This document shows, piece after piece, positions 1 to 5,982 of a stretch of DNA of 6,297 bases. The DNA lies in assembly GCA_028290245.1 (NCBI GenBank), contig JAQGKG010000375.1, forward strand, positions 1 through 6,297, given 5' to 3'. A model generated the notes under the pieces. The model worked only from the letters and a program-made list of their open reading frames with translations. It had not been told where the DNA came from and made no database searches. The stretch is from Devosia sp. (GTDB lineage Bacteria; Pseudomonadota; Alphaproteobacteria; Rhizobiales; Devosiaceae). Each line of letters starts with the position of its first letter. The first letter of the stretch is position 1. Made by a program: the position numbers and the translations under genes.

Positions 1-2
1 AA

Positions 3-116
3 TTCGGCCTGTGCAGCCATGATATAGAGGATGGTCATGCCTGCATCTCTAGCATGGAGTTTGAGCTTGCGAAGCCGCCGCGTTACCGGTTCGGTAAGGG
101 CTACGTGACAATCTGA
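3..116 (+). CDS. C-terminal end of an unidentified protein (left-truncated)
   Basis: An open frame enters from the left edge and runs 37 codons to a TGA at 114-116, ending in ...RYRFGKGYVTI. No start can be assigned because the frame is open at the window edge; an internal ATG at 54 would give only 20 residues. The next plus-strand gene starts 28 bases after this stop with a purine-rich stretch before it, so the two probably form one transcript. The codons include several that are less favoured in the rest of the window (ATA, TCT, CTT). I do not recognise the protein. The arrangement, a larger gene followed by a small acidic one, is common at the end of phage tail modules, but that is inference. 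The coding call rests only on the open frame and the neighbour's orientation. Confidence 0.4.
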   Translation, partial: FGLCSHDIEDGHACISSMEFELAKPPRYRFGKGYVTI

Positions 117-144
117 TGAATGTAGACAGCTTCAGGGGATCAAG

Positions 145-438
145 GTGCGTTTCGCGGTAATTGAAGGTAGCAGGGAATGGACCGAGCCGTCATGGCGCGA
201 AGTTAGTCCTGCGCGGGCAGCAGTTCTCGTCGAGGATGTCGAAGCCGAAGCCCGTCGCCGCCTCCGATCCTGCAAGCTCAACGAGTGGCGCACCCGCGAA
301 TTCATCACCGGCCAATCTATGCCTGACGATATCCGCCACTTCGCCATGCAGGTCGAATTCGCCGCCGTAGCCATCGCGCGCCTGTCGCCGATCCCGGACG
401 ATTTCGACAGCGACGTGTACTGGCCAAGACTGCTCTGA
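145..438 (+). CDS. Small acidic hypothetical protein, possibly phage tail-region type
   Basis: This is a 97-residue protein starting with GTG at 145, preceded by a purine-rich AGGGGA at about 134-139. It has no signal peptide, membrane helix or cysteine-rich motif. Visible parts are a short N-terminal strand (MRFAVIEG), a probable charged helix at about 30-45 (VEAEARRRLRSCKLNEWRTR), a second helix at about 60-80 (DDIRHFAMQVEFAAVAIARL), and an end rich in Pro, Asp and aromatic residues (IPDDFDSDVYWPRLL). A short beta start, a helical middle and a terminal Pro/Asp...YWP element resemble small proteins found after tail fibre genes in temperate phages. I recall this only as a pattern and cannot assign a family. 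It lies downstream of another plus-strand frame and converges on cysW with a 15-base gap. The coding call is fairly secure; the function is unknown. Confidence 0.65.
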   Translation: MRFAVIEGSREWTEPSWREVSPARAAVLVEDVEAEARRRLRSCKLNEWRTREFITGQSMPDDIRHFAMQVEFAAVAIARLSPIPDDFDSDVYWPRLL

Positions 439-453
439 GCTTGTAGGCCGCGT

Positions 454-1272
454 CTAGCGCCAGCCGCCCCTGGCTTCGAGGGTGGATTTCAGGATCAGCG
501 TCAGGACGGCCATCAGCGCCAGCGTTGACGCGGCGGCGAAAGATCCGGTGACGTTGAAGTCGTTGAATAGCTGGCTGATCTGCAGGGGCAGGGTATTGGT
601 CTGGCCGCGGATCGAGCCGGAGACAACGGAGACCGCTCCGAACTCGCCCATGACACGGGCATTGGTCAGGATGGCGCCGTAGAGAATCGCCCAGCGGATG
701 TTGGGCAGCGTGACAAACCAGAACATCTGCCAACCATTGGCCCCGAGCGATAGCGCGGCTTCCTCGTCCTCGGTGCCCTGCTGCTGCATCAGCGGGATCA
801 GTTCGCGCGCCACGAAGGGCGCGGTGACGAACAGGCCGACGAGGATGATCGCCGTGACGGTGAACATCAATTGGATGCCGGCGCCTTGTAGGACCGGGCC
901 AAGCAGGCCCTGGCCGCCATATAGGAAAAGATAGACCGTGCCGGCGACGATGGGGCTGACGGCGGCGGGCAGTTCGATAAAGGTGATGAGCACCTGCCGA
1001 CCGGGGAATTTGAACCGGGTGACCAGCCAGGCCACGCAGATGCCGACGGCGATGTTGATTGGCACGACGATGAGCGAGGTCAGCACCGTCAGGCCGATGG
1101 CGTGGACTGTGCTCGGTTCCGCTATGTTCGATAGATAGACGCCAAGACCCTCGCGGAGGGCGAAGGCGAAGATGACGGCGAGAGGGACCACCAGCAGCGC
1201 CGCGGCGAAGACGAAGGCGAGGGTGATCAGGGTGATTTCGGCGGGAGAGCGGGTGGCCGTCGTGGTGGTCAT
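454..1272 (-). CDS. cysW: Sulfate/thiosulfate ABC transporter inner-membrane permease CysW
   Basis: This is one of the two inner-membrane permease subunits of the CysPTWA importer, which moves sulfate or thiosulfate from the periplasm into the cytoplasm for cysteine synthesis. The 272-residue length is close to the family norm. Hydrophobic helices begin at about residues 13, 60, 98, 135 and 245. The EAA loop that docks on the ATPase is at about 171-193 (EEAALSLGANGWQMF), followed by the CysW-typical stretch NARVMGEFGAVSVVSGSIRG. The start ATG (1270-1272) shares one base with the cysT stop in a TGATG junction, so translation is probably coupled; a GGAG lies six bases upstream inside cysT. The helix around residues 98-122 (IELPAAVSPIVAGTVYLFLY) differs from the more usual DLPFSVSP... 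version. No terminator and no cysA follow it. Assignment to CysW rather than CysT rests on the EAA-loop region and on gene order. Confidence 0.93.
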   Translation of the reverse strand: MTTTTATRSPAEITLITLAFVFAAALLVVPLAVIFAFALREGLGVYLSNIAEPSTVHAIGLTVLTSLIVVPINIAVGICVAWLVTRFKFPGRQVLITFIELPAAVSPIVAGTVYLFLYGGQGLLGPVLQGAGIQLMFTVTAIILVGLFVTAPFVARELIPLMQQQGTEDEEAALSLGANGWQMFWFVTLPNIRWAILYGAILTNARVMGEFGAVSVVSGSIRGQTNTLPLQISQLFNDFNVTGSFAAASTLALMAVLTLILKSTLEARGGWR

Positions 1273-2108
1273 CAGCGGCTCCGGTCGGCGTAGCGCGTTT
1301 GCCAGGATTGCAGCGCGTTGGTCAGCAAGAGGAGGCAGAAGGCGGCCACAAGCAGGACGAAAGCCAAGGCGGCGGCGCCTTCGTAGTTGTATTCGTCGAT
1401 GCGGATGAAGATCAGCAGCGAGACAATCTCGGTCTTGCCGGGCAAGTTACCGGCGATGAACACCACGGCGCCGAACTCGCCCAGCGCGCGGGCGAAGGAC
1501 AGCACGCAGCCGGCCATGAAGGCGGGCAGTATGGTGGGCCAAATGACGCGGGAAAACACCTGCCATGGGGTGGCGCCGAGGGTTTTGGCGGCTTCCTCGA
1601 GGTCGACCTGGATATCCTCGAGCACCGGCTGGACGGTACGCACCACGAAGGGGATCGAGGTGAAGGTCATGGCGATGATGATGCCGGCCTGCGTGTAGTT
1701 GACCTTGAAGCCGTTAGGCTCCAGCAACTGGCCATACCAGCCGGTCGGCGCAAACAGCGTCACCAGCACCAGGCCGGCAACTGCGGTTGGCAGCGCGAAC
1801 GGCAGGTCTACCAAGGCGTCTAGGATGCGTTTGCCGGGAAAGCTGTAGCGCGTCAGCACCCAGGCCAGCAGCAGGCCGAGCGCGCCGTTGAAAATGGTCG
1901 CGATGAACGCCGAGCTGAAGGTTATGCGATAGGCCGCGAGCGAGCGGTTGGAGGCGACGATGCGCCAGAATTCTTCCCAGCCCATGCCGCCGACCTTGAG
2001 CAGCATGGCCAGTAGCGGTAGCGCGATTATGATGGTGATGTAGAGCATCGAGACGCCAAGCGTCAGCCCGAAGCCGGGCAGCAGGTGCTTGGAACGTCTC
2101 TGCGCCAT
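1272..2108 (-). CDS. cysT: Sulfate/thiosulfate ABC transporter inner-membrane permease CysT (CysU)
   Basis: This is the partner permease of CysW; together they form the transmembrane channel of the sulfate/thiosulfate importer. It has 278 residues. The first helix is at about 14-37, and the family-typical DLPFALPTAVAGLVLVTLFA follows at about 100-120. The EAA loop is at about 171-190 (EEAAKTLGATPWQVFSR), and FARALGEFGAVVFIAGNLPG after it is characteristic of CysT. The ATG at 2106-2108 has a good ribosome binding site (GAAGGG, five bases upstream). It lies second in the cysP-cysT-cysW operon, 66 bases after the cysP stop; that gap contains a strong hairpin. Its stop overlaps the cysW start. 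The frame is intact with no missing motif. Confidence 0.95.
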   Translation of the reverse strand: MAQRRSKHLLPGFGLTLGVSMLYITIIIALPLLAMLLKVGGMGWEEFWRIVASNRSLAAYRITFSSAFIATIFNGALGLLLAWVLTRYSFPGKRILDALVDLPFALPTAVAGLVLVTLFAPTGWYGQLLEPNGFKVNYTQAGIIIAMTFTSIPFVVRTVQPVLEDIQVDLEEAAKTLGATPWQVFSRVIWPTILPAFMAGCVLSFARALGEFGAVVFIAGNLPGKTEIVSLLIFIRIDEYNYEGAAALAFVLLVAAFCLLLLTNALQSWQTRYADRSR

Positions 2109-2124
2109 GTCGACCCTTCAATGC

Positions 2125-2156
2125 TAACGGCGTGACCACGGATGGCCACGCCGCTA
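2125..2156 (-). promoter_or_regulatory. Intercistronic hairpin between cysP and cysT
   Basis: In the minus-strand transcript, bases 2156-2143 pair with 2138-2125 to give a 14-bp stem with no mismatch, counting two G-U wobbles, closed by the four-base loop UCCG (a UNCG-type loop). It begins 19 bases after the cysP stop and ends 16 bases before the cysT start, just ahead of its ribosome binding site. No U-tract follows, so it is unlikely to be a strong intrinsic terminator. By analogy with hairpins after binding-protein genes in other ABC operons, it may protect the 3' end of cysP mRNA so that the binding protein outnumbers the permeases. The pairing is seen directly; the role is inferred. Confidence 0.6.
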
Positions 2157-2174
2157 AAATCACGTCAGCAGTGC

Positions 2175-3158
2175 TTACTGATTGAGGAACACCTTGTCGA
2201 GCAGGCCACCATCGGCGAAGTGCTCTGCCGCGACCTTGTCCCACCCACCAAAGGCTTCATCGACTGTCACGAGGCGAATTTCGGGGAAGTCGGCGGCGTG
2301 TGCAGCGAGAACTGCGTCGTCGCTGGGGCGGTGGAAATTGGCGGCGGCGACTTCCTGGCCTTCAGGAGTGAACAGGAATTCGAGATAGGCCTTGGCCAGA
2401 TCACGGCTGCCACGCGCATCGACGACCTTGTCGACGATGGCGACGGGGAATTCGGACAGGAAGCTGACCGAAGGCGTGACGGCATCATACTTGTCGGCGC
2501 CAAGTTGCTTCTTCACGCTCAGCACTTCGGCCTCAAAGCTGACCAGCACGTCCCCAAGCTGGCGTTCGGTAAAGGCAGTGGTGGCAGCGCGGCCACCGGT
2601 CTCGAACACCGGGACGTTTGCGAACAGTTTGGTAAGGAATTCTTCGATCTTGGCTTCGTCGCCGGCATATTCCTCAATCGCCCAAGCGCGGGCGGCGAGA
2701 TAGGTGTAGCGGCCGTTGCCGGAGGTCTTGGGATTGGGGAAGATCACCTGCACGCCATCGGCAGCCAGGTCGCCCCAGTCGCTGATGCCCTTGGGATTGC
2801 CGGCGCGTACGAGGAATGCCGGGAAAGAATAGAACGGCGCGGCATTGTTGGGGAATTCGGACGCCCAATCGTCGGAGACGAAGCCGCCGTCGACCAGCTT
2901 GTCGATATCGGTGACCTGGTTGAAGGTCACTACATCAGCGGCGAGGCCCTCGAGCACGGCACGGGCCTGGGCCGACGAGCCGGCGTGGGACTGGTTGACG
3001 GTCACTGTGGCGCCGGTCGCAGCGTAAGCGGCGTTTTCTGCCTCGAACAGCTCGCGGGCAATGTCATAGGACGCGTTCAGGATATCCGTCGGCTGGGCAA
3101 AGACCGGGCTGGTGCCGAGGACGACGGCCGCGACGGCGGTGGCAAGAAGCTTGTTCAT
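2175..3158 (-). CDS. cysP: Periplasmic thiosulfate/sulfate-binding protein CysP
   Basis: This is the periplasmic solute-binding subunit that captures sulfate or thiosulfate and delivers it to CysT/CysW. It has 327 residues from the ATG at 3156-3158. This start gives a classic signal peptide (MNKLLATAVAAVVLGTSPVFA, cleavage after Ala21); a longer frame back to a TTG at 3206 would bury the signal behind 16 polar residues and was not chosen. Ligand-site segments follow in family order: NASYDIARELF (28-38), NQSHAGSSAQA (55-65), VVTFNQVTDID (76-86), NPKTSGNGR (142-150), and TGGRAATTAFTERQLGDVLVSFEAE (187-211, quoted in parts of the motif). NQVTD and HAGSS are typical of CysP; the paralogue Sbp usually has ALAYD and HGGSG. 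The ribosome binding site is weak. It is the first gene of the operon, with about 180 bases of possible control region upstream. CysP proteins can bind both anions, so the substrate preference is not settled. Confidence 0.93.
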   Translation of the reverse strand: MNKLLATAVAAVVLGTSPVFAQPTDILNASYDIARELFEAENAAYAATGATVTVNQSHAGSSAQARAVLEGLAADVVTFNQVTDIDKLVDGGFVSDDWASEFPNNAAPFYSFPAFLVRAGNPKGISDWGDLAADGVQVIFPNPKTSGNGRYTYLAARAWAIEEYAGDEAKIEEFLTKLFANVPVFETGGRAATTAFTERQLGDVLVSFEAEVLSVKKQLGADKYDAVTPSVSFLSEFPVAIVDKVVDARGSRDLAKAYLEFLFTPEGQEVAAANFHRPSDDAVLAAHAADFPEIRLVTVDEAFGGWDKVAAEHFADGGLLDKVFLNQ

Positions 3159-3224
3159 GGTGACGCTGGTATCCAACGGTGGAGTTAAGTTGGGGTCGAG
3201 ATGCAATGAGGTTTGCGTAAGCGT

Positions 3225-3266
3225 CCAGCGGTAAAGCGCTGTTTGGGAAGGGTAATTTACCAGCGG
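3225..3266. promoter_or_regulatory. Candidate operator repeats upstream of cysP
   Basis: An inverted repeat GGTAA-T-TTACC lies at 3251-3261. The 7-mer CCAGCGG occurs twice in direct orientation, at 3225-3231 and 3260-3266, each touching a GGTAA or TTACC element. The cluster sits 67-108 bases upstream of the chosen cysP start, where a regulator of a sulfur-uptake operon could bind. I could not identify convincing -35 and -10 boxes here, and I do not match it to a known consensus. The repeats are seen; the operator role is a guess. Confidence 0.25.
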
Positions 3267-3329
3267 CCAGGGTGGCGGTTACGGCGTTGCGCCGGAGGGG
3301 CATCGAGAGGGATTTTGTTTCGTCCGGCC

Positions 3330-3361
3330 AAAAGAAAAGGCGCCGCTTGCGCGACGCCTTT
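3330..3361 (-). terminator. Intrinsic terminator of rimO
   Basis: In the minus-strand transcript, 3361-3351 pairs with 3346-3336 as an 11-bp stem (one G-U wobble) closed by a GCAA tetraloop of the stable GNRA class, and UCUUUU follows at 3335-3330. It starts 34 bases after the rimO stop. It separates rimO from cysP, so cysP must have its own promoter between here and 3158. Confidence 0.85.
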
Positions 3362-3395
3362 GCAAATTGAGTCCGAAAGTTCGGCTAACTGATTA

Positions 3396-4727
3396 TCAGT
3401 GTAGCGCTTTGACCGGCTCGGCGAACAGGTCGTATTCGTCGCTGTCGGTCACCAGCACGTCGAGCATGTCGCCGGGCTTGATGCCGGCGGCGTTGGAGAT
3501 GACCACCTGACCGTCGATCTCGGGCGCGTCCCACTTGGAGCGGGCGATTGCCTTGTTCAGCTCAGGCTGAACGTCATCGACCAGCACCTGGATGGTGCGG
3601 CCGACCTTTTTGGCAAGCTGGCCGGCAGAGACGTTCTGGGCCACTTCCATTAGCCGTTCCCAGCGATCCTGCGCCACGTCGTCGGGCACAATGCCTTCGA
3701 GTTCGTTGGCAGGAGCGCCCGTGACGGGCTCATACTTGAAGCAGCCAGCACGGTCGATCTCGGCTTCCTCGATGAAGTCGAGCATCATCTCGAAGTCGTC
3801 TTCGGTCTCGCCGGGGAAGCCGACGATGAAGTTCGAGCGCACGGTGAGGTCCGGCACCTGGCTCTTCCAGCTCAGGATGCGGTTCAGGGTTTTTTCCTGA
3901 TGGGCCGGGCGGCGCATGGCCTTCAGCACCGACGGCGAAGCATGCTGGAACGGAATGTCGAGATAGGGCAGCACGAGGCCGTCGGACATCAGTTCCATGA
4001 TGGCATCAACATGGGGGTAGGGGTAGACATAATGCAGCCGGACCCAGGCGCCGAACTGGCCGAGTTCCTTGGCCAGGTCATAGAACTTGGCCTTGACCGG
4101 ACGACCGCGATAATTGCTCTCGGCATACTTGATATCGACGCCGTAAGCGCTGGTATCCTGGCTGATCACCAGCAGTTCCTTGACGCCGTTGCGGACCAGG
4201 CCTTCAGCCTCGCCCAGAATGCCGGCTGCCGGACGCGAAGCAAGATCGCCGCGAATCTGGGGAATGATGCAGAAGGAGCAGCGATTGTTGCAGCCTTCGG
4301 AAATCTTCAGATAGGCGTAGTGGCGCGGCGTGAGCTTGAGGCCCTGTTCCGGCACCAGGTCGAGGAATTTGTTGGGGACGGGCGGCAGGTGCTTGTGCAC
4401 CGCGGCGACGACGTTCTCATATTGATGCGGGCCGGAGATGGCGAGCACGGATGGGTGCGTGGCGCGAATCAGCTCTTCTTCGACGCCGAGGCAGCCGGTG
4501 ACGATGACGCGGCCGTTTTCGGCAAGGGCTTCACCGATGGCTTCGAGCGATTCCTGCTTGGCGGAATCAAGGAAGCCGCAGGTGTTGACGAGGACGATGT
4601 CGGCACCGGCATAATCGCGGCTGAACGAATAGCCCTGGGCGCGCAACGTCGACATGATGCGTTCGCTATCGACGAGGGCTTTGGGGCAGCCGAGGCTGAC
4701 GAGGCCAATTTTTGGCGCTTGGCTCAT
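3396..4727 (-). CDS. rimO: Ribosomal protein S12 methylthiotransferase RimO
   Basis: RimO is a cytoplasmic radical-SAM enzyme that adds a methylthio group to the beta carbon of a conserved aspartate of ribosomal protein uS12. The 443-residue length matches the family. The N-terminal methylthiotransferase domain carries three cluster cysteines: Cys14 (SLGCPK), Cys50 (NTCGF) and Cys79 (VTGCLG). The radical-SAM CX3CX2C motif is at Cys146, Cys150 and Cys153 (EGCNNRCSFCIIP). A C-terminal TRAM domain, which binds the substrate, spans about 375-443. SLGCPKALVDSE and the acidic TRAM end favour RimO over the related tRNA enzyme MiaB. The ATG at 4725-4727 has only a weak ribosome binding site, but the family N-terminus begins here. 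The gene appears monocistronic: an intrinsic terminator follows, and doxX diverges upstream. All key cysteines are present. Confidence 0.97.
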   Translation of the reverse strand: MSQAPKIGLVSLGCPKALVDSERIMSTLRAQGYSFSRDYAGADIVLVNTCGFLDSAKQESLEAIGEALAENGRVIVTGCLGVEEELIRATHPSVLAISGPHQYENVVAAVHKHLPPVPNKFLDLVPEQGLKLTPRHYAYLKISEGCNNRCSFCIIPQIRGDLASRPAAGILGEAEGLVRNGVKELLVISQDTSAYGVDIKYAESNYRGRPVKAKFYDLAKELGQFGAWVRLHYVYPYPHVDAIMELMSDGLVLPYLDIPFQHASPSVLKAMRRPAHQEKTLNRILSWKSQVPDLTVRSNFIVGFPGETEDDFEMMLDFIEEAEIDRAGCFKYEPVTGAPANELEGIVPDDVAQDRWERLMEVAQNVSAGQLAKKVGRTIQVLVDDVQPELNKAIARSKWDAPEIDGQVVISNAAGIKPGDMLDVLVTDSDEYDLFAEPVKALH

Positions 4728-4762
4728 GAGAGCAGGTATTCCAATGTTGGATGGTTGCGGGC

Positions 4763-4791
4763 GTCATACAGAAACTTTGACGGTTACGCAA
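4763..4791 (-). promoter_or_regulatory. Weak candidate promoter for rimO
   Basis: On the minus strand, TTGCGT (4791-4786) and TATGAC (4768-4763) are separated by 17 bases, a standard spacing for the main sigma factor. The -10 box ends 35 bases before the rimO start. Both boxes match the consensus only partly, so this is a tentative call. The rest of the divergent rimO-doxX gap (4728-4978) holds no gene I can support. Confidence 0.3.
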
Positions 4792-4796
4792 TGTGA

Positions 4797-4821
4797 CTGC
4801 CCCCAGCGTGACGCGGGGCAG
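4797..4821. repeat. GC-rich inverted repeat in the rimO-doxX gap
   Basis: CTGCCCC (4797-4803) pairs with GGGGCAG (4815-4821), and inside it GCG (4806-4808) pairs with CGC (4812-4814) around a TGA loop, leaving a two-base bulge. It lies just upstream of the candidate rimO promoter. No T-run follows on either strand, so it is not an intrinsic terminator. It could be a regulatory site or chance in GC-rich DNA. Confidence 0.3.
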
Positions 4822-4932
4822 GGCTGCCGAGAGCGGCGGGCAGGCGGGCTTGTATGTCGCATTTAGCGAACAGTGCATCTGCGGCAGTTCCGGTTACTTC
4901 GCTCAAGGGTTTGCTTTATTGGGGTTTTCGAG

Positions 4933-4950
4933 TGCGCCCTGACAGGCGCA
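4933..4950 (+). promoter_or_regulatory. Small hairpin in the likely doxX leader
   Basis: TGCGCC (4933-4938) pairs perfectly with GGCGCA (4945-4950) around a six-base loop. It ends 15 bases before the doxX ribosome binding site (AAGGAG, 4966-4971). It might influence doxX translation or mRNA stability, or be a regulator half-site pair. No promoter boxes for doxX could be placed with confidence. Confidence 0.25.
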
Positions 4951-4978
4951 GCGTCCCCGTGCTCAAAGGAGCCACACC

Positions 4979-5353
4979 ATGTTCGATCGTCTCTCCGCCT
5001 ACGCGCCGCAGGCCCTCGCCGTGCTGCGCATCATTACCGCGCTGCTGTTCATTGCACACGGCGTGCAGAAGGTCCTCGGCTTCCCTGAAGGCATGTCGCC
5101 ACCAGTTGGCAGCATTTTCTGGATCGCCGGCCTCATCGAGATCGTCACCGGCATCCTGATCGCCATCGGTTTTTTCACCCGCCCAGCTGCGTTCATCGCT
5201 TCGGGAACCATGGCTGTGGCTTACTTCATGGTTCACGCGGCACAGGGCCCGCTGCCTGTCGGTAATGGTGGCGACGCTGCGATCCTGTTCTGCTTCGTGT
5301 TCCTCTACCTGGTCTTTGCCGGCCCAGGCGCCTGGAGCGTCAACAAGAAGTAA
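4979..5353 (+). CDS. DoxX family integral membrane protein
   Basis: This is a 124-residue inner-membrane protein of the DoxX family (a broad family; some members act in thiosulfate:quinone oxidoreductase or in oxidative-stress membrane complexes, but most are uncharacterised). Four hydrophobic helices are visible at about 12-34, 44-65, 69-88 and 100-115. Family signatures are ALRI-like LRIITALLFIAHGVQKVLGF (16-35, with His27, Gly28 and Lys31), Glu54 in the second helix, the turn after GFFTRP, and NGGDAAILFCFVFLYLVFAG (96-115). The ATG has a strong ribosome binding site (AAGGAG, seven bases upstream). The gene stands alone, divergent from rimO, and ends at a good intrinsic terminator. No DoxD partner or rhodanese is nearby, so a role in thiosulfate oxidation is not supported here despite the cys operon 1.8 kb away. 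Confidence 0.92.
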   Translation: MFDRLSAYAPQALAVLRIITALLFIAHGVQKVLGFPEGMSPPVGSIFWIAGLIEIVTGILIAIGFFTRPAAFIASGTMAVAYFMVHAAQGPLPVGNGGDAAILFCFVFLYLVFAGPGAWSVNKK

Positions 5354-5371
5354 GCTTGTTGTTTGAATGAA

Positions 5372-5412
5372 AAAGGTCGCCGGAACTAAGGTTCTGGCGG
5401 CCTTTCTGTTTT
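5372..5412 (+). terminator. Intrinsic terminator of doxX, possibly bidirectional
   Basis: In the plus-strand transcript, 5372-5386 pairs with 5391-5405 as a 15-bp stem with two G-U wobbles and a UAAG loop; a U-rich stretch to 5412 follows. It lies 18 bases after the doxX stop. An A-run at 5370-5374 gives five U's in the opposite transcript, so it could also stop the minus-strand DUF4282 gene, but there the two wobbles become A-C mismatches and the stem is weaker. Confidence 0.85.
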
Positions 5413-5425
5413 AAGTGTCCCCGGC

Positions 5426-5950
5426 TTATGCCTTCGGGGGTGGCGTGCGCTTGGCGGTTCGACGGGGTTTTGCGAAGACTTCGCCGGAAGTGGTGGCTGG
5501 GCCGCGTGGTGCGTCGGGTGCCGCGTAGGGGAATGGCTCGGTGGCCGGGGTGATGTATTCGTCGGCTTCGGCGTAGTCGAGGTCGTCGCTGCCTTCCTCG
5601 GCAAGGTCGCGGATGGCGTCGCGGACTTCGTCGAGCAGGGATGCCGAAAAGCGCGAGCGGTTGACGGTCTCGCCGCTGGCTTCATGGGTCTTGAACCAGA
5701 CCAACAGCGCCTCGCAGGCGATGCGCAGGCCGACAAACGACAGCAGGCCAAACGCCAGTATTTCGAGAATGCCCCACAGACCAGTGCCGAAACCGAAGCC
5801 GAAGCTCCAGAACAGATGGCTTACGGCCCACAGCAGGATGGCGGCAAGGCCGAGTGCATATAGAATCGGCACCAGCTTCGGCGACAGGATCGCATCGAGC
5901 CGGAACAGCGTCTGGCGGGTAAACAGGCGTTTCAGATCATCGAGCGTCAT
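5426..5950 (-). CDS. DUF4282-like two-helix membrane protein with long charged tail
   Basis: This is a 174-residue inner-membrane protein of unknown function. The ATG at 5948-5950 has a strong ribosome binding site (GGAGG, five bases upstream), preferred over a TTG four codons earlier. After an amphipathic start (LDDLKRLFTRQTLFRLDAI) come two hydrophobic helices at about 26-48 and 58-84, joined by an aromatic/glycine loop (FWSFGFGFGTG). The second helix ends in GLRIACEALLVWF, with the Arg76...Glu80 pair and following aromatic residue typical of DUF4282. The remaining 90 residues are soluble: a helical acidic part (LLDEVRDAIRDLAEEGSDD, about 105-123), then a proline-rich, basic, probably disordered end (PRRTAKRTPPPKA). 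It follows lipB by 32 bases on the same strand and is probably cotranscribed. The DUF4282 assignment comes from the helix pattern and is likely, not certain. Confidence 0.82.
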   Translation of the reverse strand: MTLDDLKRLFTRQTLFRLDAILSPKLVPILYALGLAAILLWAVSHLFWSFGFGFGTGLWGILEILAFGLLSFVGLRIACEALLVWFKTHEASGETVNRSRFSASLLDEVRDAIRDLAEEGSDDLDYAEADEYITPATEPFPYAAPDAPRGPATTSGEVFAKPRRTAKRTPPPKA

Positions 5951-5982
5951 AGTGTCCTCCAAGGCGCCAATGCAATGCAGTG

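Noticed and set aside
459..474. Small inverted repeat GCCAG...CTGGC as a cysW terminator
   Set aside because: Only five base pairs, inside the last cysW codons, with no U-tract following.
317..733. Minus-strand open frame of 138 codons bridging cysW and the hypothetical gene
   Set aside because: It overlaps cysW in another frame and the plus-strand gene, with an Arg/Pro-rich, low-complexity product; it is not a remnant of cysA.
1299..1823. Plus-strand open frame of 174 codons rich in Gly, His and Gln
   Set aside because: It is antisense to cysT and of low complexity, a shadow of codon bias in the permease gene.
2142..3188. Long plus-strand open frame of 348 codons
   Set aside because: It lies antisense to cysP, whose protein carries every family motif in order. 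Long antisense frames are expected in GC-rich genes.
3159..3206. Longer cysP start at a TTG (3206)
   Set aside because: It would put 16 polar residues before a textbook signal peptide; the ATG at 3158 fits export.
3159..3335. SAM or other sulfur riboswitch upstream of cysP
   Set aside because: I looked for a structured leader and found only short hairpins, with no recognisable riboswitch core or anti-terminator pair.
3900..4796. Plus-strand open frame of 298 codons
   Set aside because: It is antisense to rimO; its product has no recognisable domain, while RimO on the other strand has all cluster cysteines.
4979..5353. DoxX as part of a thiosulfate oxidation system with the cys operon
   Set aside because: No DoxD/DoxA partner, rhodanese or Sox gene is nearby, and rimO and two terminated transcripts separate it from cysPTW.
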